From GCA-001735895 sp964488685 (GTDB lineage: Bacteria > Pseudomonadota > Gammaproteobacteria > GCA-001735895), in the NCBI GenBank assembly GCA_964488685.1, contig CAZAVY010000011.1, forward strand, positions 1-46,261: a stretch of DNA of 46,261 nucleotides. The letters are read 5' to 3'. The notes under the pieces are model-generated. The model did not search any database. It was not told where the DNA came from and saw only the letters and a list, made by a program, of their open reading frames with translations. The position numbers and the translations under genes are program-made. Positions 15,284-22,614 of this stretch are shown here, one piece after another; position 1 is the first letter of the stretch; each line of letters opens with the position of its first letter.

Positions 15284-16537
15284 TCAGGTATAGCCAAGTT
15301 CCTGGGTACAGGCCACGTAGGCCTCCATGATCGCGGTTGGGTCCCGCATCAAACGACCTTTCCAGTCCCCCAGATGAATCTTCGATTCGATCAACCCTCG
15401 TAGCACGCCAACATGCTGGGTTTTGCCGACGCTACTGGCGCCGACCAGATGATCACCATCGAATTGCAGGTTGATATACTGGAACTCGTCCGGGTTATAC
15501 AACTCGGCACTATCGCCGCCATCAACTCCCATCCAGAGACCGAAAGAACAGGAAATCAAGCCCACGGTATCGAGCACGTTCATGTTCAGCGTGCCGTGAT
15601 GCTCGCCTCCCTGCCCGGCCATATTGAGCGCGGCGATGCGGCCATGATCGGTCGCGGTCGGTTGAATCGCCTGCACTTCCTGCTTGCCGGTGGAGAAATC
15701 GACGCCCTGGGCGACATCCCCCGCAGCGTAAACATCAGGATCGCTGGATTGCATGCGTTGATTCACCAGCACGCCGAAATCTGTTTCGATGCCGGTAGCT
15801 TCGAGCAGATCAGTATTCGCCTTGACTCCGGTGGCCGTTATCACCAATGCCGCTTTGAGTTTACCGCCATCGCTTAAAGCAACCTCCACCTGATCATCCC
15901 CGGCGGTACTGACCGATTCAACGCTGCACGATGTGTGCACGTCGATACCCTGATTTTTACACCATTGCTCGAGCAAGCCGCCGGCCTTGTCATCGAGCAT
16001 GCGCGGTACCATGCGGTTACCGGTCTCGACCACGGTCAGCCTGACACCGCGCTTGACCAGCGCTTCGAGTATGATGCAGCCGATAAATCCGGCGCCGATC
16101 AACACAACGTTAGACCCGGACTGTGCCAGCTTGATAATGTTGCGCGCATCTTCGAGGGTCCAGCAGGAATGCACCTGTGGTAGATCCAGCCCTGGTATCG
16201 GCGGGCTGACCGGATGCGAACCGGTAGCAATCAACAGCTTGTCGTAGACGCGCGAACTGCCGTCTGCGAGCGTGACCTGTTTGTTTTTGATATCGAGCTT
16301 GTCCACAGATTGTTGTACCAGCTCGATATTCTGCGCCTTGTAGTGCGCTATCGGATCGCGTAGATAACTACCCGATTCTTCAATGTTGTCGCACAGATAA
16401 TAGGGGATTGCCATGCGCGAATAAGGGGGTTCGGGTTCATCCCCGATTATTGCGATATCCGCCTTGGGATCGACCTTGCGCAGGGTTTCGGCCGCCACCA
16501 CTCCGGCAGGGCCAGCACCAATGATTAAATGTTGCAT
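15284..16537 (-). CDS. aorC: FAD/NAD(P)-dependent oxidoreductase subunit of aldehyde oxidoreductase (AorC-like)
   Basis: 417-aa two-dinucleotide-fold flavoprotein of the class of NADH:acceptor and nitrite-reductase-like reductases. FAD motif LIIGAGPAGVVAAETL at residues 4-19; NAD motif VVLIGAGFIGCIILEAL about 145-161; DVYAAGDVAQG (about 270-280) is the second FAD contact. It follows the AOR catalytic gene by about 60 bases on the same strand. In the characterised Aromatoleum aromaticum tungsten enzyme (AorABC) the FAD subunit couples aldehyde oxidation to NAD+ reduction; the same role is inferred here. No membrane segment, so it is cytoplasmic. Confidence 0.85.
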   Translation of the reverse strand: MQHLIIGAGPAGVVAAETLRKVDPKADIAIIGDEPEPPYSRMAIPYYLCDNIEESGSYLRDPIAHYKAQNIELVQQSVDKLDIKNKQVTLADGSSRVYDKLLIATGSHPVSPPIPGLDLPQVHSCWTLEDARNIIKLAQSGSNVVLIGAGFIGCIILEALVKRGVRLTVVETGNRMVPRMLDDKAGGLLEQWCKNQGIDVHTSCSVESVSTAGDDQVEVALSDGGKLKAALVITATGVKANTDLLEATGIETDFGVLVNQRMQSSDPDVYAAGDVAQGVDFSTGKQEVQAIQPTATDHGRIAALNMAGQGGEHHGTLNMNVLDTVGLISCSFGLWMGVDGGDSAELYNPDEFQYINLQFDGDHLVGASSVGKTQHVGVLRGLIESKIHLGDWKGRLMRDPTAIMEAYVACTQELGYT

Positions 16538-16597
16538 GATTCAATGCCTATTAATGATGCGGACCCCCTGCCGCCCGGCAGCAGGGGGTAAATATAG

Positions 16598-18448
16598 TTA
16601 AAGCGAAAGGCGTTTTAGGGTTTGTTTCGGGATCTTGCCGTCCGCGGTCCAGCCCCTGGCTTCGTAATACTTCGGCAGCATTTCACCAAGCCGACTGACC
16701 TGGCCTTGGGTTGGACCACTCTTGATGACTTCCTCGAGCAGACGCTTGGGCAGCTTATCGTCATCCGCGGTGAATCCGGCGGCCTGGTTGAACAGACGCT
16801 CCATATTCCAGATGCGCTCACCGGTTTCGAGACAGTTTTCAACGCTCCAGTCACCCTCGCAAGCGGCATCGATCTGCGGTGCGATGTTGTCCATACCCCA
16901 GGCAAAGGTGGTAAAGATACAAAGTCCCGCCGAATCAACCAGCGCGGTGGCGTCCTGGAAAGCCTTCACCAGTTCGGCCTTGCCATCCGAATCGGTTTGC
17001 TCGGTTTTAACCGGGATACCGAGAATTTCCGAGGCGATGGTATAGCCGCGCAGATGACAGGCGCCCCGGTTCGCGGTTGCGTAGGCGAGGCCGATACCCT
17101 GGATGCCACGCGGATCGTAGGCCGGGAATTCCTGGCCCTTGACCGTCATCGACAGATGCGGGCGCTTGTATTTATCGCACAGCCGCTTCGACCCCATTCC
17201 CAGGTCTTTGGCAAACCCCTCGCCGGTAACGAATTGTTCGGTGATCGCGACTAGCGCCCTGGCGTCACCAAACCTGAGTTCAATTCCGCCGGTTTCTTTG
17301 GTGGTGATGACGCCTTCTTCGAACATCTCCATCGCAGCCGCCACGGTCGCGCCATAGGTGATCGGATCCATGCCATCTTCGTTACACAGAAAATTCACGT
17401 AGGTCAGCGCATCGAGGTCATCAACCCCGGTATCTGCGCCGAGCGCCCACGCGGCCTCATACTCGAGCCCACCCGAAGCACCGTGGTATTGCGGCTTGTC
17501 CACAACCGAGAAATGCGTCTTGTCGACGGTGGAGATGCGCCCGCAGGCGATAGTGCATCCAAAACAGGCGGCATTGGTGGTCAGGTTGGGTTTGCCATCG
17601 CTGGCGCGCGACTCGGCCATGGCTTCGGCCGATATATTTTCCGCACCCTCGAAACCGACATCGCGCATATTGCGCGCCGGCAGACCGCCGACACCGTTTA
17701 TGACATTCATCAGTATCTGGGTGCCAAACGCGGGCAGGCCTTGTCCGGTTACCGCGTTTTCGGCCAGCACCGCCTTGCCATCGTTAGTCGCCGACATGAA
17801 GGCCTCGGGATCTACCACGTTGCCGATGCCCTGGGTGCCGCGCACAGCGACAGCCTTCAGGTTCTTCGACGCCATGACGGTACCGACGCCGGAACGTCCG
17901 GCTGCGCGGTGCTTGTCATTCATTACCGCGGCATAGAGGCAACCGTGTTCGGCAGTTCGACCGATACAGGCAACCCGTAGTTGCGGATCCTGATGCGTCT
18001 GGTGCAGGATATCGTCGGTTTCCCAGGCAGATTTGCCCCAGATTTCATCGGCAGAATGCAATTCAGTCTTATCATCCTGTATCAACAGGTAGACCGGCTT
18101 CCTGGATTTACCCTCGAAGATAATCATGTCCCAGCCGGCATATTTCAGCTCCGCACCGAAAAAACCACCCGAATTGGAACAGGCGATAGCGCCGGTCAAC
18201 GGACTCTTGGTGATGACCGAATAGCGCGCGCCGGTCGAGGCCATGGTGCCGGTCAGCGGCCCGGTGGCCATGATCATTTTGTTGTCGACACCGAGCGCAT
18301 CGCATTTGGGATCGATTTCTTCGATCAGATATTTTGACGCCAGGCCACGTTGGCCCAGGTATAAATTTGCCCACTCCATGTTGAGTGGTTCGGAAGTACA
18401 GGTACCTTTAGCGAGGTCTACCCGCAGGATTTTTCTGGTCCAGGACAT
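16598..18448 (-). CDS. aorB: Tungsten-type aldehyde ferredoxin oxidoreductase, catalytic subunit (AorB-like)
   Basis: 616-aa AOR-family enzyme, the usual length. The [4Fe-4S] ligands are CFGCTIAC (C295, C298, C302) plus the distant cysteine in DSAGLC (C510), in the same order as in Pyrococcus AOR. GACHLRG (about 462-468) provides the conserved histidine near the pterin, and PLTGTMASTGARYSV is a family signature in the N-terminal domain. The family binds a tungsto-bispterin and oxidises aldehydes to carboxylic acids (reversibly with strong reductants). It lies between the ferredoxin-like and FAD subunits, so an NAD+-linked AorABC complex is likely. A GGAGGAA box precedes the ATG. Metal identity (W against Mo) is inferred from the family. 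Confidence 0.93.
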   Translation of the reverse strand: MSWTRKILRVDLAKGTCTSEPLNMEWANLYLGQRGLASKYLIEEIDPKCDALGVDNKMIMATGPLTGTMASTGARYSVITKSPLTGAIACSNSGGFFGAELKYAGWDMIIFEGKSRKPVYLLIQDDKTELHSADEIWGKSAWETDDILHQTHQDPQLRVACIGRTAEHGCLYAAVMNDKHRAAGRSGVGTVMASKNLKAVAVRGTQGIGNVVDPEAFMSATNDGKAVLAENAVTGQGLPAFGTQILMNVINGVGGLPARNMRDVGFEGAENISAEAMAESRASDGKPNLTTNAACFGCTIACGRISTVDKTHFSVVDKPQYHGASGGLEYEAAWALGADTGVDDLDALTYVNFLCNEDGMDPITYGATVAAAMEMFEEGVITTKETGGIELRFGDARALVAITEQFVTGEGFAKDLGMGSKRLCDKYKRPHLSMTVKGQEFPAYDPRGIQGIGLAYATANRGACHLRGYTIASEILGIPVKTEQTDSDGKAELVKAFQDATALVDSAGLCIFTTFAWGMDNIAPQIDAACEGDWSVENCLETGERIWNMERLFNQAAGFTADDDKLPKRLLEEVIKSGPTQGQVSRLGEMLPKYYEARGWTADGKIPKQTLKRLSL

Positions 18449-18466
18449 GATTCATTTCCTCCATTA

Positions 18467-18946
18467 TCACGCGGTTGCTTCGGCGGAGGGCAAACTCTTC
18501 GCCGCCGAGGCCAGCATACGGTCGTAACCGGTCCAGTCTGCGTCTATATAGGTGATCGCATCGGTAGGGCAGGCAGCCGCACATTGCGGATCACCGCCAC
18601 AGAGATCGCATTTCACGACCTTGCCGGTTGCCTGTGCGTAATTGATGGTGCCGAACGGGCAGGCGATGGTACAGACCTTGCAGCCAACACATTTGTCATC
18701 GGAAACCACCTTGGCGCCGGTCGACAAGTCAATGCTGATGGCATCGACCGGGCAGGCACGCAAGCACCAGGCTTCATCGCACTGGGTGCAGGTGTAGGGC
18801 GCAAATCTTCCTTCGTGATGAAAGGTAAATACCTTGATAAACGATCGCGACGGGTTGAAGGTTCCGGTGTGCTCGTACGAACACGCCATTTCACATTGCA
18901 GACACCCGGTACATTTACCAGGGTCTATATGAAGGGATTTTTGCAT
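18467..18946 (-). CDS. aorA: Four-cluster ferredoxin-like electron-transfer subunit (AorA-like)
   Basis: 159-aa iron-sulfur protein with four cysteine quartets of the [4Fe-4S] type: CTGCLQCEMAC, CTQCDEAWCLRAC, CVGCKVCTIAC and CDLCGGDPQCAAAC. This matches polyferredoxin subunits of multi-subunit oxidoreductases. It is 18 bases upstream of the AOR catalytic gene. It is likely to carry electrons between the tungsten subunit and the FAD subunit; a chain of ferredoxin-like subunits is known in AorABC. No twin-arginine or other export signal, so the complex is cytoplasmic. First gene of the minus-strand operon, facing moeA. Confidence 0.9.
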   Translation of the reverse strand: MQKSLHIDPGKCTGCLQCEMACSYEHTGTFNPSRSFIKVFTFHHEGRFAPYTCTQCDEAWCLRACPVDAISIDLSTGAKVVSDDKCVGCKVCTIACPFGTINYAQATGKVVKCDLCGGDPQCAAACPTDAITYIDADWTGYDRMLASAAKSLPSAEATA

Positions 18947-19158
18947 TGTATCCTCCGGTTATGTCGTTTTTATCATTCCCGAGGGATTACTGCATTTTTT
19001 ATCCAGCCGGAATGTCTCAGGTCAGGACGTAAAAATACCACTCTCGCCGATGCTTTTATAGCCCTAATCGTAAATTTTATAAGCTTTCGCTTCGATATCG
19101 ACATCAGCACAGAATAATTTTACGCTGGCCCTACCATTTTGGCTTCGTCTATGCCTCA

Positions 19159-19180
19159 ATTACCCCCTCAAGGAGGTAAT
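19159..19180 (+). promoter_or_regulatory. Hairpin enclosing the moeA Shine-Dalgarno
   Basis: ATTACCCCCTCAAGGAGGTAAT can fold with ATTACC pairing GGTAAT and CC pairing GG, with one mismatch and a TCAA loop. The very strong AAGGAGGT ribosome site of moeA is inside the right arm, so the site would be masked when folded. Spacing to the ATG at 19190 is on the long side (about 12 bases). Possible translational control; unproven. Confidence 0.45.
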
Positions 19181-19189
19181 CATCGTTAA

Positions 19190-20458
19190 ATGAGTGACAA
19201 AATTTCTTCCGCTCCAAGCTGCGCTGATCCTTTCGATCCCGCTTCAATCAGCCTGGCCGAGGCACTTGGCAAAATTCAGCAGCGCGTACGCCCGGTCCTT
19301 GCCTGCGAGCGCCTGCCGATTCGCGATTGCCTGGGCCGGGTCAATAATGAAGCTGTAAAATCACCGCATAATGTGCCACCGCAGCCAAATTCTGCGATGG
19401 ATGGGTATGCCCTTGCAATCGATAGCCTGCAACAAGGGGCAATTATCGATTTCGAAGTGATAGGCACCGCTTTTGCCGGTACTCCTTTTGATGAAACCTG
19501 CGGTCCGGGCCAGTGTGTTCGCATCATGACCGGAGCGTTGATTCCGCAAGGCACCGACGCGGTGGTCATGCAGGAACAGGCCGAAGTAAACGAAGCGGGA
19601 AAGGTTGGTATCGATGCCGAACATCGACCCGGTGAAAACATACGCCTGGCCGGTGAAGATGTAAAACAGGGTGAGATCGTGATCGAGGCCGGCGCAAGAC
19701 TCAGCCCGGCTGATCTAGGTGTACTGGCATCGCTCGGCATCGCTCAATTACAGGTAAAACGCAAACCGGTGGTTGCCTTCTTTTCCACCGGCGATGAACT
19801 TGTTCCTGTAGGAGAACCGCTCGAAGCCGGCAAAATTTATGACAGTAATCGTTACAGTCTGTATGGCATGCTATCGCGCATGGCGGTAGACATCATTGAC
19901 CTGGGAGTGGTAGCTGATGATCCTGATAGCATGCGTGAAGTGCTGACCCAGGCTTCGTCCCAGGCCGATCTGATCATCAGCACCGGCGGTGTTTCGGTCG
20001 GCGAAGCCGATTTTGTCAAACCGGCGTTGTCCGACCTGGGCACCACCGAGTTCTGGAAAATTGCGATCAAGCCAGGACGCCCGTTAACCTTTGGTCAGAT
20101 CGACGCCAGTATTTTCATGGGCCTTCCCGGTAACCCGGTGGCGGTAATGGTCACTTTCAGCCAGTTCGTGATGCCCGCAATCGAACTTCTGGCCGGTGCA
20201 AACCCGCGTCGACCCGCGCTATTTCGCGCGCGCGCCCTCGACCAGGTACGCAAGAAAGCGGGGCGCTACGAGTTCCAGCGCGGCATCGCGACACTGGACG
20301 AAAACAACCAATGGCAGGTCGGCAAGACCGGCAAACAGGGTTCGGGCATTCTGACATCGATGAGCCGCGCCAACTGCTTCATCGTACTAGCCGATGAAAA
20401 TGCCGGCGTCGAACCCGGTGACGAAGTCAGCATCCAGTTCTTCGACTGGTCGTTGTAA
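19190..20458 (+). CDS. moeA: Molybdopterin molybdenumtransferase (metal insertion)
   Basis: 422-aa MoeA. Family signatures: PNSAMDGYA near residue 65, FSTGDELVPVGEPL, STGGVSVGEADFVKPAL and FMGLPGNPVAVMVTF, in the usual order. MoeA inserts the metal into adenylylated molybdopterin. Here it is encoded next to an AOR-type enzyme, so it may be a paralogue adapted to tungsten; the sequence alone does not show the metal. Transcribed away from the oxidoreductase operon across a 243-base intergenic region. Six bases separate it from moaD, an apparent two-gene operon. Confidence 0.95.
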   Translation: MSDKISSAPSCADPFDPASISLAEALGKIQQRVRPVLACERLPIRDCLGRVNNEAVKSPHNVPPQPNSAMDGYALAIDSLQQGAIIDFEVIGTAFAGTPFDETCGPGQCVRIMTGALIPQGTDAVVMQEQAEVNEAGKVGIDAEHRPGENIRLAGEDVKQGEIVIEAGARLSPADLGVLASLGIAQLQVKRKPVVAFFSTGDELVPVGEPLEAGKIYDSNRYSLYGMLSRMAVDIIDLGVVADDPDSMREVLTQASSQADLIISTGGVSVGEADFVKPALSDLGTTEFWKIAIKPGRPLTFGQIDASIFMGLPGNPVAVMVTFSQFVMPAIELLAGANPRRPALFRARALDQVRKKAGRYEFQRGIATLDENNQWQVGKTGKQGSGILTSMSRANCFIVLADENAGVEPGDEVSIQFFDWSL

Positions 20459-20463
20459 ATCTC

Positions 20464-20718
20464 ATGGCTAAAATACTTTACTTTGCCAGTCTCGCCGAAA
20501 CACTGGGCACTCAAGCGGAAACATTCGATCTACCCGCGGATTGTAAAACCGCTACAGACCTCGTTAATTTGTTGATCGCGCGCGGCGAACCCTTTGCCGA
20601 CGCGTTTGGTGGCGACACCCGGGTACTGATCGCCATCAACCAGGAAATGAGTGACCCTGCTGCCGAGATCAGCAACACCGACGAGGTCGGGTTCTTCCCC
20701 CCGGTAACCGGGGGATAA
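20464..20718 (+). CDS. moaD: Molybdopterin synthase small subunit
   Basis: 84-aa ubiquitin-like protein ending FFPPVTGG, the C-terminal Gly-Gly that carries the thiocarboxylate. MAKILYFASLAETLG is the standard MoaD opening. Five bases after moeA, in the same operon. It is the second MoaD-type gene of the locus; the other (14999-15250) lies in the divergent oxidoreductase operon. The end of the gene contains a GC palindrome (CCCCGGTAACCGGGG). Confidence 0.92.
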   Translation: MAKILYFASLAETLGTQAETFDLPADCKTATDLVNLLIARGEPFADAFGGDTRVLIAINQEMSDPAAEISNTDEVGFFPPVTGG

Positions 20719-20949
20719 AGGGGACACCCGATATACTCAGACCTGGCAGCTTACCGCATTCCGGGTATAATCACCGAGTCGTATCAGTTCAGCAGTTCCG
20801 GCCATGGCGTGGTCGATGTCGGTGCGACCACGCTGTAGCGTCAGTCGATCCCTAAAAAATTTAAAGTTCAGCCGAATTCGCTCACATCGGATTCAAGATC
20901 AGGTTATAGCCGAAGCTGCCGATATCCCGCTTAATCGTACCACCCACAG
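20719..20949. pseudogene. Intergenic remnant region
   Basis: No intact gene. On the plus strand about 25 codons read IPGIITESYQFSSSGHGVV and on to a stop; on the minus strand a short tail reads GTIKRDIGSFGYNLILNPM to a stop at 20882. Both look like ends of lost genes that I cannot name. Confidence 0.3.
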
Positions 20950-21441
20950 GTGATTAAGTTGAAACCGGCGTTACTATTGTTATTGCTCACGCAGTTGGCA
21001 AACCTGCAAGTCAACGCCGACGAATTACTGGTCATCATCAGCGGTAAGACTATTCATATGGGCTCTAACGACCTGAACGAAAATAACTACGGGCTGGGAC
21101 TTCAATACGAATTTGACGCCAACCGACGCTGGATACCACTAATCAGCCTGGCATCTCTTAAGGATAGCAACAATAATACTTCTAGATATATCGGTGCGGG
21201 TATAAAGCGCCGCTTCAACCTAGGATCCAGTTCGAAGAGGATAAATTTTGACGTTGGCGTAGCCGGCCTGGCAATGACGCGTCCCGACTACAACGACGAT
21301 AAACCTTTTTTAGGCGCGATTCCTTTCGTTTCAATAAGCAACGATTGGGGTGGTGTCAATGCAACTTACGTCCCAAGAATTGAAGACGATATGCTGGCTT
21401 TCTGGTACTTCCAGTTTTCGATAAAACTAATGCAGCTTTAA
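20950..21441 (+). CDS. Probable small outer-membrane beta-barrel protein
   Basis: 163 aa with a hydrophobic leader (KPALLLLLLTQLANLQVNA, cut near residue 24). Then alternating strands typical of a small barrel: NNYGLGLQYEF, ISLASLKDSNNN, YIGAGIKRRF, GGVNATYVPRI, WYFQFSIKLMQL, ending with an aromatic-rich C-terminal strand. The pattern H-x(4)-N-x(2)-NYGLG with the GGVNATYVP stretch recalls lipid-A-modifying barrels such as PagP/PagL-like proteins, but the match is too loose for a call. Start: GTG at 20950, or TTG at 20959 behind AGGTG. Standalone gene. Confidence 0.6.
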   Translation: MIKLKPALLLLLLTQLANLQVNADELLVIISGKTIHMGSNDLNENNYGLGLQYEFDANRRWIPLISLASLKDSNNNTSRYIGAGIKRRFNLGSSSKRINFDVGVAGLAMTRPDYNDDKPFLGAIPFVSISNDWGGVNATYVPRIEDDMLAFWYFQFSIKLMQL

Positions 21442-21851
21442 CCTGACGTCATCCTCCTGCAAACGGAGAATTTATAACGCGCCGTCATCGCAAGATTATC
21501 GCTTACGCGGGATGACTAGTCGACGCGGGTATGACGATATAGCCCGGGCTTTTGCATCGCTCCTATCCGGTATTCCCAACCCTTTTAACCTCCAGACACT
21601 GGTCGCCGGGAGTGGTATACATTTTCCCCGTCAAAAATGTTTTCCACGTACCTTCATAGAATTATCCCTGCCAGCTCTATTGCATCAAACCTGTTGCTTC
21701 AAAGACAAAGCTGGCAAGGCACATGTTTGTGCGGGTATGACGATATACAGGTTCCGTTACAAATTCCGGTAACCCGACATACTGGTAAAACCCGGATGTC
21801 GTCAATAAAAATTTGGTTGTGCAGCAGCGATAATTTGCACAGAATTACCCC
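21442..21851. repeat. Intergenic region with degenerate GTCAT palindromes
   Basis: About 400 bases without a convincing gene. Near 21443-21540 there are broken GACGTCATCC / GGGATGAC palindromes. The 17-bp string GCGGGTATGACGATATA occurs exactly twice (21525-21541 and 21731-21747). A short open frame across this stretch is judged spurious. These look like decayed REP-type elements. Confidence 0.6.
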
Positions 21852-22430
21852 ATGTCAGAACTCGACCAAGTCCTCGCCGACATCAGTGCCAGCGAAGCCA
21901 ACCAGGCGACCGCGCGCGACTGGAATCCACGTTATCAGGGCGAGATCGATATTCGCATCGCCGCCGACGGTAGCTGGTTCCACCAGGGGCGTCGGTTCAA
22001 ACGCAAATCGCTGGTCAAACTGTTTGCAGGTATATTGCAACGCGAGAACGACGATTATTACCTGGTCACGCCGGTCGAGAAGCTGCGTATCGAAGTGGAG
22101 GATGCTCCATTTATTGCGACACTGGTCGAAAGTATCGACGCCCGGGGTCAGCAGGCGATCATTTTTACCACCAATATCGGCGAACGCATAGTCGTCGATC
22201 AAGAACATGTTATCCGCGTCGAAATCGATTCCAGAACAAACCAGCCCAGGCCCTATGTGCACCTGCGACAGGGCTTGAATGCATTAATCAGCCGTAGTGC
22301 GTTTTACGATTTACTGAATCTTGCGTATTCAACCGAGCGCGATGGGGTCAGTTATCTGACTGTCACCAGCATGGGCAAAGAATTTGAACTGGGGAGCACC
22401 GATGAGCAAGCAAATCAAAGGGACTCATGA
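21852..22430 (+). CDS. DUF1285 family protein
   Basis: 192 aa, a DUF1285 protein common in gamma- and alphaproteobacteria. Characteristic stretches: IRIAADGSWFHQGRRFKRKS, LVKLFAGILQREND-DYYLVTPVEKLRI, and the later DVEH-like VVDQEHVIRVEI with a final YYDL-type helix. Structures in the family show paired beta-barrel domains; the biochemical role is unknown, with a proposed ligand-binding or regulatory function. No signal peptide. Its end overlaps a 34-codon small ORF. Confidence 0.85.
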   Translation: MSELDQVLADISASEANQATARDWNPRYQGEIDIRIAADGSWFHQGRRFKRKSLVKLFAGILQRENDDYYLVTPVEKLRIEVEDAPFIATLVESIDARGQQAIIFTTNIGERIVVDQEHVIRVEIDSRTNQPRPYVHLRQGLNALISRSAFYDLLNLAYSTERDGVSYLTVTSMGKEFELGSTDEQANQRDS

Positions 22431-22506
22431 GTACCGGGACGGTTCCGGTAACGCGGACATCGTAATCGATATCAATGGCGAATTTTGTGTCAGCCATAGC
22501 ATCTAG
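22402..22506 (+). CDS. Possible 34-aa small protein
   Basis: ATG preceded by GGGGAG at six bases, inside the last codons of the DUF1285 gene (another frame), ending at TAG. Begins MSKQIKGTHEYRDGSGNADI. No family recognised. The good ribosome site and overlap suggest translation, but length makes this uncertain. Confidence 0.35.
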   Translation: MSKQIKGTHEYRDGSGNADIVIDINGEFCVSHSI

Positions 22507-22614
22507 CAGCAGCCTTGCAAGCCGAACTATTGCAAATCATCTAACAATATTACGACTTTCACCGCACTACCTGTCAGGGTACAATTTGTTGTTCAGCATA
22601 CTATAATCAGGAAT

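Noticed and set aside
20697..20714. GC palindrome at the moaD end as a terminator
   Set aside because: Encodes the PPVTGG terminus and is not followed by a T run.
21512..21772. 86-codon plus-strand frame
   Set aside because: Built on repeated GCGGGTATGACGATATA strings; low coding character.
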